A DNA stretch of 64,000 bases, taken from the NCBI GenBank assembly GCA_905221605.1, contig CAJNDS010001180.1, positions 62,001 to 126,000 of the forward strand. Reading direction: 5' to 3'. Of this stretch, positions 9,801 to 20,287 are shown piece by piece (the stretch's first letter is position 1; every line of letters begins with the position of its first letter). This DNA is from Symbiodinium natans (Eukaryota > Sar > Dinophyceae > Suessiales > Symbiodiniaceae). Under the pieces are notes generated by a model. It saw nothing but the letters and a program-made list of their open reading frames with translations, was not told the origin of the DNA and made no database searches. A program made the position numbers and the translations under genes.

Positions 9801-12590
9801 GGATGTGTTGAGGGCCGGCCACGCCGCAGTGAACATGGTTACTTCCAAGACCCGGGTACCCCTTTTCAGGTTTAGGGTTTATGTATAAATAGAATAGAAT
9901 CCCCTTAAAGGGACCCCCCCAAAAAGGGTACCCCTATTTCGGAAACCCCAACATACGCTCCAAGCCTGTAATCTGACCCTTTTGGCATCTCTATCGGATA
10001 AAGGCCCGACGTACATGCCGCATGAGTCGTAAGAAGATTCAACGAGTTGCAAGAGCAGAGAAACGCGTACTACCTACCGGCGGATGCCTCCTGTGAATGT
10101 GCATGCAGAGGCTGCAGACAGATGCAGAGAGAACATGAGAGAACAACAACAAAAGAGCCAGAAAGATATCAAGAAAGACAAGCAAAGTAGACAAGGGAGC
10201 GAGTTGTCGGATCCAGTTCTTGGTGGGGAGGGTTGGGTCACGTCGGGAGGACAGTTTTAGGGAAAGGTTTCGAGGGCTTACTTGGTGGGGGCAGGGGAGC
10301 TTGGCGTTGAGAAGGGGACTCGACCCAAGAAGACACAGGGGGGAACGTTTAGGGTTTAGGGTTTGGGGTTTAGGGTTTTCACGACCCACCCCCCAAGCAC
10401 TGGCGAAGGGGATAAGGGGATCGAGAACCGTTGACAGCGTACTTTTCACCCTGAGATGGTTAGCCTCGGCTTGTGAGTGAAAACCCTACACCCTCTGCAC
10501 CCCAAACCCTACACCCTAAACCCTATACCCTAAACCCTAAACCCTAAACCCTACACATGAGTGACGAAACCCTAAACATGTGTCATTGTTGTTGTTTTTG
10601 CTGCTGCCTGGGGTTTGAAAAGTAGGCCGACGAATACGCTATGGATGAGCCGGGCGGCCACTACGACAGCGTGAGGGGCTTGCTCCTGTGCCGCGTGTGC
10701 CTAGGCACCGGGCGGGGGAAGAGGGGGGAGGAGGGGGGGGTTTAGGGATTAGGGCTCATGATACGGTGTGTCGGGTTTATAGGACTTTGGGTTTTATAAG
10801 TTTATAGGGTTTAGGGTTGGGGTGGCGGAGGAGGTTGAGGGAGATGCGGAACCTGGAGCTGGTTGGGAAGAAGCGCAGGCTACCATTTCGGGGCCTGTAG
10901 GCCTGATGCAAAGATCAAGATCGCTGTCACAGTCTCTCCTTTTGAGCCCTTAAGGCTACCCTAAACCCTAAACTCTAAACCCTAAACTGTACAAGCTGGG
11001 GCTACTTCACAAACCGGCCCCGTAGGTCCGGTCCATCCCTCCATGGGTTTAGGGTTTGGGGTTTAGGGTTTAGGGTTTAGGGTTTAGGGTTTGGGGTTTA
11101 GGGTTTAGGGTTGAGGGTTTAGGGTCCCCATTCATCTTGGACAGGCAAGTTCCACTACACTTTGGACCGCGAGCCCTCGGCCATTGACAAGTACAAGTCT
11201 GGAGAGTGTGACAGATTCTTGGCTCGGTCTTCCACCGTGGCTGATGGTTCGAAAGGTTGGGTTTAGGGTTTAGGGTTTGGGGTTTGCTGTACCCCGCTTT
11301 TTTTTGGCTACTGTTGCTCGCTCCAAACCTTGACAAGAGGTTCTGGCTTCCCTTAACCAAATAACCAACCCAAAACTGGGTGCCCCTTCTCATGACATGT
11401 TTACTGGGCTACTAAGTTACTCCCCGTATACAACTCATACTTGCCAATCCATCATGTCCAGGCACGCCGGACATAAAGCTGGAAGAGCCACAAGAGTCAG
11501 GTACCATCGGCGACCGTGCGAAGTCCGTGCACACGTACCGCGAGATGGTGGTGTATGATGAGGATCAGGCGCCCAAAGTTGTCGGCTTCAGGGCCCCTCG
11601 TTTAAGCTCCCAGGCAGATGAGGGTCTCGCCACCGAAGCCCAGAAACTGAACCCTTCTTCCGAACCTCTGAGAACCTGGAAGTTAAGACCAAGACATCTT
11701 TCAAGGGACTAAAGCAGGGACCCGTACAAGGGACCTTGTGGGGGTTACTTGGGGGTCATTAGTTCTTATACTGGTTCTTTAAGGGGAATAAGATTCCGGG
11801 TACCTTCTAGGGGTCATTTTGGGGCTACTTAGGTCTTATAGTGGTTTTTTAAGGGGAATAAGATTACGGGTCCCTTCTAGGGGTCATTTTGGGGCTACTT
11901 AGGTCTTATTGTGGTTACATAAGGGGAATAAGATTACGGGGTCCCTTCTAGGGGTCCCTCCTTATCCCCTTAAATCTTTTGCGGCACTCTTTCTCAACGC
12001 AACGCAGACTCATGAGGTCCCTAAAGCCGAGAGGTGCCCGGTTCTACCCGCAACTCCTTCTTAGGGTCTAGGGTTTAGGGTTTAGGGTTCAGGGTTTAGG
12101 GTTTAGGGTTAGGGTTTAGGGTTTAGGGTTTAGGGTTTAGGGTTTAGGGTTTAGGGTTTAGGGATTGTTCTCCCCTGCTTCAAAGCAAACTCTGCTGAAC
12201 CAAATCCCTGCAATGCCTGGAGCTCAGCCCTCCTTGCAGGTCTATCCAGAGTACTTGGTCCTCTACGAGCGACTTCAGAAGGGTGCTCTGGTAAGATCTG
12301 GTAGACATAGAGCACAACAGCCCGACGCAGATGCCATGCCTTGCAGGTGAAACTCCCGAACTGCCGCCCAAGGATGTGCCATTCTTGCCTCTCGGCGAGA
12401 GGTTCTTATGGCTCTCAGAAACCGTACTCCCGCTATTCCCGCTCCGCGATGCCGATTCTGTCGCCGTGTTGCGTTTTGGAGGCCTGCTCTCCCTCAGGGC
12501 GTTCTTCCGTCTGCCGAAACCAAGTCTGAGAGCCAAGGTTAGAGCTGCCATTGCTGCGCGGCTGCACTTGGCAACTCAGGGCCGTGTCAG
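6868..12590 (+). CDS. Multi-exon gene with ADP-ribosyltransferase (PARP-type) catalytic domain, first domain
   Basis: Exons: 6868-6940, 7124-7233, 7327-7458, 7679-7737, 8183-8370, 8435-8496, 9010-9060, 9374-9424, 9741-9770, 10626-about 10710, 11145-11207, 11501-11568, 12240-12282, 12347-12590. All junction phases agree from 6868 on. The catalytic domain starts with IKRVIRVEDSD (7679) and holds LDDSLNEALHAR, VYLWHGTQ (triad His 9022-9024), DFKLTFAGSGAGTMYGK, GLYFSESCTK (triad Tyr 9747-9749), ADEYAMDE, LLLCRVCLG, IGDRAKSVHTYREMVVYD (triad Glu 11542-11544) and VYPEYLVLYERL. An intact H-Y-E triad is the hallmark of PARPs able to make ADP-ribose polymers from NAD+. Donors include GC (9425, 9771, 11569, 12591) and GA (9061). 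The exon at 12347 continues in frame beyond the domain with an unknown module. The 7124 exon is open in two frames; the phase-consistent one starts DGQLHLQADHDP. Confidence 0.82.
7012..7108 (+). repeat. CCCTGAA/CCCTAAA array before an acceptor
   Basis: About 14 units, mostly the CCCTGAA variant, ending 15 nt before the acceptor GAGAAAG of the exon at 7124. Confidence 0.9.
7234..7322 (+). repeat. (TTTAGGG)n array starting at a 5' splice site
   Basis: The exon ends TTGGAG and the intron opens directly with GTTTAGGG; about 12 units follow. The next exon's acceptor (TTCAAG|G) lies only a few bases after the array, so this intron is almost pure repeat. Confidence 0.9.
8384..8409 (+). repeat. CCCTAAA block inside a 64-nt intron
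   Basis: The intron 8371-8434 (GTGCAA ... ATGAG) is 64 nt long, and about three CCCTAAA units make up more than a third of it. Confidence 0.85.
8498..8652 (+). repeat. TTTAGGG and TTTAGGGC arrays starting at a donor
   Basis: The exon ends GCTCGG and the intron starts GTTTAGGG. The array changes into octamers of the GGGCTTTA type, returns to TTTAGGG up to 8600, and has one more block at 8636-8652. Confidence 0.85.
8876..8925. repeat. (AT)n microsatellite
   Basis: TATATACA-type dinucleotide repeat inside the intron between the ART exons at 8496 and 9010. Confidence 0.85.
9850..9950. mobile_element. Inverted-repeat element, family B, partial
   Basis: Arms with GGGTACCCCTTTT and AAAAAGGGTACCCCTATTTC then GGAAACCCC; the interior carries GAATAGAATCCCCTT. 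A TTTAGGG block sits between the left arm and the interior. Intronic in the ART gene. Confidence 0.55.
10483..10565 (+). repeat. CCCTAAA array upstream of an ART exon
   Basis: About ten units with ACCCTACA variants, 60 nt before the acceptor GTAG|G at 10626. Confidence 0.85.
11044..11126 (+). repeat. (TTTAGGG)n array near an acceptor
   Basis: About eleven units, 18 nt before the acceptor GGACAG of the exon at 11145. Here the T-rich orientation precedes an exon, an exception to the usual orientation rule. Confidence 0.85.
11750..11960 (+). repeat. Tandem repeat, 70-bp period, three copies
   Basis: Units contain TAAGGGGAATAAGATTACGG and AGGGGTCATTTTGGGGCTAC. The marker AATAAGATT recurs at about 11788, 11858 and 11928. 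Lies in the intron between the ART exons at 11568 and 12240. Confidence 0.85.
12063..12166 (+). repeat. (TTTAGGG)n array
   Basis: About 14 units with single TTCAGGG and TTAGGG variants, in the same ART intron, 70 nt before the exon at 12240. Confidence 0.9.
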
Positions 12591-12838
12591 GCAAGTGTCG
12601 GGTCTAGTGGGATCCGGGCATCTCTGCATGAAGCCGATGTACTGCGGAATGCCCGCGCAAGGCTGAATTCCGGGATGCTTCTAGTGCTTGAGCCCGAGTC
12701 TGAATGAATTTGGGTCCGTGCTTCGTTGATCCCAACCATGGGCTCGACCCTAACCCTTCACCAGCAAGTAGGGACGTCATGCTGAGGACATCTGAAGATA
12801 CTACGGGAACTCCCCCCCCCCAACTTCTCATATTGCAG

Positions 12839-15800
12839 CATGTCTGAATGCCTTACCGCCTCGATGGACGAGTGTCCAGCAAGGTATTGGAAGAACGTGG
12901 GGCTCAATCCGTACACGGAGGGCTTCCGAGAAGCTTGGATCTGGAATCCTGAAGCGGACTCCTCTTTTTGAGCCCGTCTTAAAACTTAATGGTGGATTCA
13001 GCAGATCCGAGAGTGCATGTCAGAAACATGCAGCCCCAAATCGACACCCCCAATGCCTACCGAGCGCTACGGTCTTGTCTTCTTCGTGATCGTCTTTTTT
13101 GGATCACGCCTGTTTAAGTAGGTCGCCTTAAACACGTATAGGAGCCATCCGAGAACAGGGAGTGAGGAGGTGAGATTTCGGAGCTCTTGGCCCCGGAACG
13201 CAGACAGCAGAGCACTCTATGTGTGTTCTGAGCGGCTAAGTTTGCGTGAGCGACCTGCCCTGAACTCCAGCCAAGGAACACTGGCTGGTGAAGCCAAAGA
13301 CCGGGCGTTGTGGGGTTTGGGGGGGGGGGGGGGGGCTGGGTGGGTGCCTGAGGGCCTCAGTGGCTTAGGCTTCGGGTTGGTTTGGCAACCACGCCGATTC
13401 CTCGCCGACTTCACGTCGTGTGTGTCTGGCTGCGGACGTAGTTGAGAGGCGCCGTCGCAATGCACTGCACAAGAGACAGCGGCATCTATGCCGTACATGA
13501 TCGACCTCTGCGCGAACTCCTTGTAGAGACAGACTATTCTTGGAAGGTTCGGAAGAAGATCCCTCGGCCCTTCAACTGTGTCCTTACAACGCTTAAACTG
13601 AATCTCAAAGTTGACTTGCAACTGATGTCGTTTGATGTTACTGAAATTACCGGAAACTCGTACTGCCCCCTCCGCCAAGAGTTGCAGGATCCGCGAGCTC
13701 ATTCAACGCTTAGCCAACGGCTCCAGCAAAGGATCGGCGCCGAAGGCACGGGGGGCCCCACGTGTAACACGAAAGGAACGATGGGCTCCTAGGGCCCCAC
13801 TGCATAAACAGGCCTGCGAAGGCCCCTTCTTTGTTAAGGGTTATAGGCGCTTCCCCCCCCCCATAAACAACCCTATAAAGGCCCTTTTGGTAAGGGTTAT
13901 TAGGGGTCTAATGTGCACATCCTGGAACACACGTGCTTTTTTTGTTGGGGGAAAAGCGTAGGAGCTCGTCTGATCAGGTGCTCCGGGCAAAGCGGGTGGA
14001 GGATTCGAATCTGTGGTGCCGCAACTCAGACAGCAAAAAGCCAGTGCGAAGCACGCGAAGCCCATGCTGGGGTCTGGAGATGCCTTGAACATTTCACACA
14101 ACTTCAATTGTCGGGTGCCGTCTCATGCCGTCAGTGTCATGAGTTACCTTGTTCAATGCTCAGAAAAGTGCCCCGAATCTTAAACTACCCTGCTTCCATC
14201 AAGCTGTGGCCCTTCTCGCGGCATGGGAAGCCCTTCAGGCTACATTGACTGGAAGCGATCTTTAGGCTCCCTGCATTCTTGGGTTTAAGGTTCAGGGTAC
14301 CTAGTAACCCCCCCATTATAAGTGTAGTTACAACCCACACATAAGCACCTTAAGTACCCCAATAGGGTTAGAATTGGGTTACATGTACAGGGCTATATGG
14401 GGGTTTCCGAGAATGGGGGTATACCCTTTTAGGGGGTTCTTGTAAAGTTGGTTCTTTTCTATTTTGGGGTCTTTAGAGTCTAAAAGGGGTACCCCTCTGT
14501 TCGTAAACCATTATTTCACAAGAGTCATGCAGCAAAAACAGCATTTCGGGATTGTGGGTCCGGAGGTTCGCGTTCGTCAGAGCCCTTGGTATCTACATGT
14601 TTCGACCATGTCTATCGGCCAAGGGCTTCAGAACGCTGCAGCTTCAAGCTGCGCACTACTGAGCTTCCTGGGTCTCGAATTCACGCTGCGCATGATCCCA
14701 TTGTGTCTTACCTGATGGCACTAGATTCTAGATTTCAGGGGCGCTGGCTATGATGCTGTCACCCTAAACCCTAAACCCTAAACCCCAAACCCTAAACCCT
14801 AAACGCTAAACCCTAAACCCTAAACCCTGTGGCACAACGCAAGTTCCTGAGCCAACTTAATGTTTTCGCCCCTGGGGCCCTGGGAGGCGCACAACTTCAG
14901 GCCAATGGTGATACGAGATGCCGCTGGGCTCAACTGGGGCATATAATTACGATAACAACAAAATAATCATCATAATACTCATAATAATCATAATGATCAT
15001 AGTAATCATACTAGTCATAATAATCATAATAACAGTAATATGTATAGTAATAGTAATAGCAACAATAAGAATGATAATGGTGTTACTTCAGCGATTGTGC
15101 AGAGCCGCCGTTAGCGCCGGGGCCAGCGCTTTTTCTAGGAATCCAGCGCACAAGTCTTTTTCGATACTCAGTGCTGCAAAAAGCAACAAGCGGGTCTGTC
15201 AAGCTAAAACCTTTCCTTGGAGGTACACCTCCCAACGAGCTGGATGGAAACCCGGAATCTGGCCACGCGCTGACGGTGCCTTCACTTATTTGCCCATGTG
15301 GTGGTGATACACCCTCAACCCTAGACCCTGAACCCGGCTCGGCTGTCATATCGTGAATGTGGTTGATGGCCTCCTGTGCTGACGAACTTCTGGGCTTGGG
15401 CCCAGAGTCCTGCACCCAGGCATTTGGAGATGTGAGCAATTGCAGGCCTGCAGTGGGGCCCCGTTTTTTGCATCAGCCCCGTTATGCACACGTCCTGGCA
15501 CCCAGGCGACCATCTTAGAGGAGTTCCACGGCGATGAAGCCATCTCTGTGTTTCGGCTCCGGATTCAGTTGGTTCAAGATGTGGGTGCAGCTGGGCTTAT
15601 GGAAGCAGGTCCATGAGACACCCAACATGACTGGGTCCAAATCTGTTTGGCTTAACACCACCTCTTGCATCAACGACATCTGTGGCGGTGTTTGAAGGCC
15701 ACTTGTTTTGAGTCATGTCGCTAGTTGGCGATTCCCAGACAGCCCAAAGCTTCGACATTCTGCATCATTGGAACTGTGCGTAAGCAAATGCCTTGAGCAA

Positions 15801-18800
15801 ATGCCTTGAGCACCCGCTCTGTCACTGAAGAAGGTGCAGCACGCAGCAACCATTCCAAGCACTTCCCATCGCCAAGGTGGAAAACATGGCCGTGGGCTTG
15901 AATGAGACTCTTCTCTGGCACGGCACCTCAAAGCAGGCCCCTGGTGGGACCGACACAGTAGCCTGCACAGTAGCCTCCGCAGCGCACTCCCAGTCTCAGA
16001 GAAACAAAGACATGAGCGTGACCTTGATTTGCTCAGATCCCTGCTGGGAAGGACGTCCTTCCCCCATTCCGTCCCTATAGGCGGCAGAAGCCATCGCAGA
16101 AGAGGGCTTCGAAGTCAAGCAGTCGCTTGGCGGAACGGGGGGCGGCTGAAGGTTCAGTTGGACCTGACGTCAGAGTAATCTGTCGTGGGTCATTACGTGT
16201 GCCTGCGATCGCCTACGCATACCACCAGAGGTAAGCAAGGGTTTGGGCAGAGATCGTCCACTTTGGGCTTTGCGGGAGAGAAGTTTGTGATGAAGTAATA
16301 TGCCCTTCCAGAACTGATGGCCTTCAAGCCACCCAATTGCTCCCAATTGCTGCATCTTGAACGACCTGCCAGGAGTGGCACACACGGTCGCCGCTTTGGC
16401 CATGGAGTATACCTGGCAGAGGACAGCAACTTTGTCGGGCCTCTGGCTGAGATTGTGCAAAAATGCCAAAGGGGTTGGTTTTTTAGGGGTTTATTTGGGA
16501 GCTTTTTATAGGGCTTTCATCGGGCTTTAGGGTTGAGTTGACAGATCGTGAAGCCGTCAGCCCTAAACCCTAAACCCTAACCCTCAACCCTAAACCCTAA
16601 ATCCTACATCCTAAACCCTATCCGAGACCCCGCCGCAGACCCATGACTGCCACCCGTCTCCCCGCTTCACCGCAGGACCTCGGCAAGAGTCTGGGCTTCT
16701 TGGCAACGGCTCCCCATACCCTGGGGTTTAGGGTTTAGGGTTTAGGGTTTAGGGTTTAGGGTTTAGGGTTTCGAAGGCCGTTGCGAAAGGGTTTAGGGTT
16801 TAGGGTTTAGGGTTTAGGGTTTAGGGTCTTTCTTTGCATGTTGACCCTGACCTATCCGAATCATGTTGCACAGGCCCGGTTCGAGCATGAGGGGCGAGTA
16901 TATCGAACGACTGAAACCAGGCCTCTAAGACGTAAGACCCTGAACCAACCAAAGATGTAAAAGGGGCGATGTTGCATGGTCCCTCTGCACGGCCCCTTAC
17001 CTCGTTAAATGCTCCTGAAGTGTGGCGCCCTTCAGCTTTACATGATACAGAAGGGGTATATCCCTAAACCCTAAACCCTATATGAACCCTAAACCCATAT
17101 GCCCATCTCGGGTGCACCAGTAGGCTGCCCTTGCATGTGCAGTGAGCTGCGCACGTATGAGGCTACTGCAAGAGTTATGGCAGCGAAGCCTGGCGGCAAT
17201 GAAGCGGCCACCTTTCAGATCTGCAACGAAGATACAAACCCTAACCCCTGAACACTAAACCCTAAACCCTAACCCTTGAACACTAAACCCTAAACCCTAA
17301 ACCCTAAACCCTAAACCCTAAACCCTACCCCCTATGTCGAGTCCAGAGGAACAGCCCATAAATCTCTGAAGAGCCAAAGTCTTCAACTTTCAGTTTGCCC
17401 TAGTGGCCCCTCCGCCCTCCACCGCTTTCTTTTTGAGCAATTTTGTAAAGAGCGGTCCTCCTGAAGGCTGACTGACAGTCCATGGTATTGTTGACAAAAA
17501 ATCTAAACGGTCCCGGAAGACCATTGCAAAGCTGCCCGCATCCTCCCCGGTGTTTTATAGGAGGACGCTAGCTGCCCTGCTGAAGTCCTCGCCATGCCCC
17601 CCTATGCTCAATGGCTCAAAGTTGCTTCCCAAGGTGAATTATGTTCTACTATGCCGCGCAGCTCCTCGGCTGCAGAATTCGGGGTAATTTGCTGGGTCTT
17701 ATTGGGGAACTTATTAGGAGGGAATCCTACTACTTGGGGTATATTTTGGGGGTCTCCTTTTGTCGTAAACCCCCGAAATAGCTGCGCAAAAAAAGTGAGA
17801 CTCAAATTTGGACATCTAGGCGCTGCAATCTCCGACACCAAGCTGGACCGCATAGAAGCTATACAAGCCTCTGGGGGTTTCCGAAGATCGGGCTACCCTT
17901 TTGGGGGGGGGGGGGGGTCCCTTTCAGGGCATTCTATTCTATTTTTGGAAAAAACGGGTACCCCTATTTTTGGGTTCGGAATGCCCATATGGCTCTTCGT
18001 GTTTGGTCCATCCCAGCCTGATTGCATGCGTGCTCGAACTTGCGAGCCCAGCTGTTAGAACTAATGCAGACCTGAAGCAGGCCTGCGCAGCTTGCTTCAA
18101 GCTCTTGCACCTTAATTGCTTGTCTAAGTAAAAGCTGAGGAGAGTTCGAGAAATATATCCTGAGACGAAGCCCTCACACTCTGGCCACTGAGGTCTGCGG
18201 CCACATGTACTACACTGAGAAGCATTGGCACTCGGACGCGACGACCGAAGCTTCAAGAGCAGGGTGGCTCGACCCGAGTTGGATGGGTGCAGCCGCGCAC
18301 GCGCGCGCGCGCGCGCGTGCGAACGCGCGAGCGTATTCGGAAACCTTGATCTCCAGGCCTTCGATTTCTCTACAGGCTCAGCGATGTTTCGAGGGGAGGT
18401 TACTGGTTCAATTGGGGGTTTCTTGTAGAGACCCCTGTGGCAAAACAACGGCTGGATGCACCATCCCACAAGATCTCGAAGATTTTGTCGCCCTAAACCC
18501 TGAACCCGAAACTGCACTAAATCCTTCGTGCTGGGCGGGTGGCACAAGAATCCTTAACCCCGTTTGGGGCGTCAGAGCCGAGTTTTCTTGCTCAGGAAGC
18601 ATTGCGTTCTGGCAAATCCAGATCGACAAGGCCCAAGAGAGTACATCGTCTTGGAGGAGTCACATGTGTACCTTGGACGGAGTCATCATAAGAGTCATCG
18701 AATCGACATCGGTCCTTTCAAAGTTCTTTGTTGCAGCTGGCCATGTTCATATGTGCAGGAACCCGCCCAGGTCAGCATCCACGGGAACAGTTATGTTTTG

Positions 18801-18943
18801 TATCGAAGTCCCAGTCGGTGCCTGCGTTTCACCTTCAATGCCGTTCCAATACACGCTTCTGCTGGGCTGCCCTGCCCCAAAAATCTACGCATGCAACTCA
18901 TGTACTGAGGTACCCTGAGTACATTGTGGAGTTTGAATGCTGA
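12839..18943 (+). CDS. Second ADP-ribosyltransferase (PARP-type) catalytic domain, probably the 3' half of the same gene
   Basis: The exon at 12839 (MSECLTASMDECPARYW) joins 12590 in phase, linking this part to the first domain. Recognised exons: 13978-14043 (VLRAKRVEDSNLWCRN, domain start), 15506-15580 (ATILEEFHGDEAISVFRLRI), 15877-15936 (GLNETLLWHGTSKQ, triad His 15919-15921), 16081-about 16115 (AAEAIAEEGFEVKQSLGG), 16373-about 16460 (GRRFGHGVYLAEDSNF, triad Tyr 16410-16412), 17820-17876 (AAISDTKLDRIEAIQ, fit uncertain), 18193-18263 (VCGHMYYTEKHWHSD), 18596-18667 (VLANPDRQGPREYIVLEE, triad Glu 18639-18641), 18910-18943 (YPEYIVEFEC, stop TGA 18941-18943). The last four junctions from 18193 agree in phase. 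The exon holding the middle strand before GHMYYTE and exons between 12960 and 13978 were not found, so a separate neighbouring gene remains possible. Confidence 0.75.
12970..13977. other. Stretch without assigned exons inside the ART gene
   Basis: Contains a 17-base G run (about 13320-13337), overlapping open frames on both strands around 13220-13790 with no decisive signal, and a C run with CCATAAACAACCC near 13850. At least one exon should lie here if the two ART domains form one gene. Confidence 0.4.
14400..14509. mobile_element. Inverted-repeat element, family B
   Basis: Left end GGGTTTCCGAGAATGGGGGT, right end AAAAGGGGTACCCCTCTG then TTCGTAAACC; interior CTTTTCTATTTTGGGG. Lies within an ART-gene intron. 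Confidence 0.7.
14760..14828 (+). repeat. (CCCTAAA)n array
   Basis: About ten units with one CCCCAAA and one CGCTAAA variant, within an ART-gene intron. Confidence 0.9.
14942..15080. repeat. AT-rich trinucleotide microsatellite
   Basis: Imperfect AAT/CAT-type triplets (ATAATCATAATGATCATAGT and similar) over about 140 bp. Confidence 0.8.
16560..16826 (+). repeat. CCCTAAA array, short unique block, TTTAGGG arrays
   Basis: C-oriented repeats at 16560-16622, about 100 nt of unique sequence, then T-oriented arrays at 16724-16770 and 16789-16826. The unique block after CACCGCAG reads DLGKSLGFLATAPHTLG up to CTGG|GGTTTAG and could be an ART exon flanked by inverted arrays; this is tentative. Confidence 0.7.
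17063..17331 (+). repeat. Two CCCTAAA arrays
   Basis: 17063-17096 and 17236-17331, the second about 13 units. The unique block between them has no clear exon. Confidence 0.85.
17673..17775. mobile_element. Inverted-repeat element, family C, reverse orientation
   Basis: Left end AGAATTCGGGG, interior GGAATCCTACTACTTGGGG, right end TTTTGTCGTAAACCCCC. Ends 45 nt before the exon at 17820. Confidence 0.65.
17874..17985. mobile_element. Inverted-repeat element, family B, starting at an exon end
   Basis: Left end GGGGTTTCCGAAGATCGGGC, a 17-base G run, interior GGCATTCTATTCTATTTTTG, right end AACGGGTACCCCTATTTTTG. The exon 17820-17876 ends where this element begins, so its GTTTCC would be the 5' splice site. 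Confidence 0.7.
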
Positions 18944-20287
18944 GCCATCAGCGCGAGAACTGCCCTGGGCCCTGTCAAAGATGGTTTTTTTCTTGGGGTG
19001 TTTCTTGACCTTCACAGGCAATTTTAATTTACGGTCTTTATGCTGGCGCTATGGGCTTCAGGCACAGCTTCGATTCCCCGGATTCATCTCACACTCTTGC
19101 TCTGCCGAAGAGTTGGGCATGCCATGAGGCACCACGAGAAACGCAGAGCTTTGGGCCTGGACCCTTGAACTTCGAGGGTTGCTTTGGACATGTGAGAGAG
19201 AGCGCAATGTCTGCGGCTGCAGAATTGTGACAGACGTTTGTGGGGAAAGTTTGCACACCGATCCTGCTCAAAGCCTGTCTTGGCCGAGTGGCTTGCAGCA
19301 GCTGGAAGCTGCCACGTCCCCTGAGCCATGTACCAACAGTGAGTCCAACTACACCCTAAGCCCTAAACCCTAAACCCTAACTGCCCTTCTAGAACTTGTG
19401 ATGTGTGGGGAGTCATGAAAGCAAAGTCCGGTGCTGGACTCACATTGGCTGCCGCTCAGCAGAAGTAGACTCCTTGCCTACTGCCGGGTGAGAGTGGAGC
19501 TTCTGGCTAGAAGGACTGGCACAGGCCTGCAGCTTGTACAGCTTGTAAACAAAAAAGCTAGGAGTCTGCTTGAGTGGCATCCGACCTGCACGAGAAAGCG
19601 TTTTTGGCTCGGCATCCTTGAAGGATCAGCATTCGAGCCCATGCAAGTCCTCGGGGGTTAGTTAGGAGCCAGATCATGCTCTGAGCATCGGCCTGGTCTT
19701 GCCGTGTCACTTAATGTTAATAATATTGATCATATATGGGTAATATTGAGAATATTAAAATTAGAACATAATGTAAGGCATATTCATAATTTTTATCCTT
19801 CCTTTCATCAAGTTGCCCAAGAGCTTCGGATTAACCAGGCCCTGTTCACTGGACATCACATCTGTGCCCACTCTTAACAGAAGTGTGGGGATGTGTGGGA
19901 TGTAGCCCCCGGCACCTGCGCCCCCTCAGGGGCCCCGGAGCCAGGGTTCACAAGCAAAAATGAGTGCAATTCTGCTTCGTGAGTTTAGGGTTTAGGGTTT
20001 AGGGTTTAGGGTTTAGGGTTTAGGGTTTAGGGTCTCTGCGTAGGTCAGCGCTGGATGTCGTGTTTCTTCGTGCTGCCGCAGGCCATATCAGGCTGTAGTT
20101 ATAAGCGGAGTTGTAAGTTAAGGCATGAAGCTTGGGACTGCTCACCTCACCCTACAGGGCTCGCAGTCTTCACGTCTCGGGCGCTCAGTGGAGCTTGCCG
20201 CGCACTACGTGAGAGCTGTATATGTTTTGGCTACGCTTACCGTTTGCAGTCCTAGAAACAGACTTCGAAGCCCTTGCTTAGCCCACG
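18944..20287. other. Intergenic region between the ART gene and the FAD gene
   Basis: Contains CCCTAAA units at 19351-19381, an AT-rich island at about 19705-19795, and a TTTAGGG array at 19984-20033. Open frames exist, but none has a recognised motif. Promoter signals were not recognised; dinoflagellate promoters lack a reliable consensus. Confidence 0.5.
19984..20033 (+). repeat. (TTTAGGG)n array, seven units
   Basis: Perfect heptamers about 255 nt upstream of the ATG of the FAD-dependent enzyme gene. Confidence 0.9.

Noticed and set aside
13217-13792. Open frames on both strands in the middle of the ART gene
   Set aside because: Neither strand shows a motif or clean splice sites, and the composition does not decide between them.
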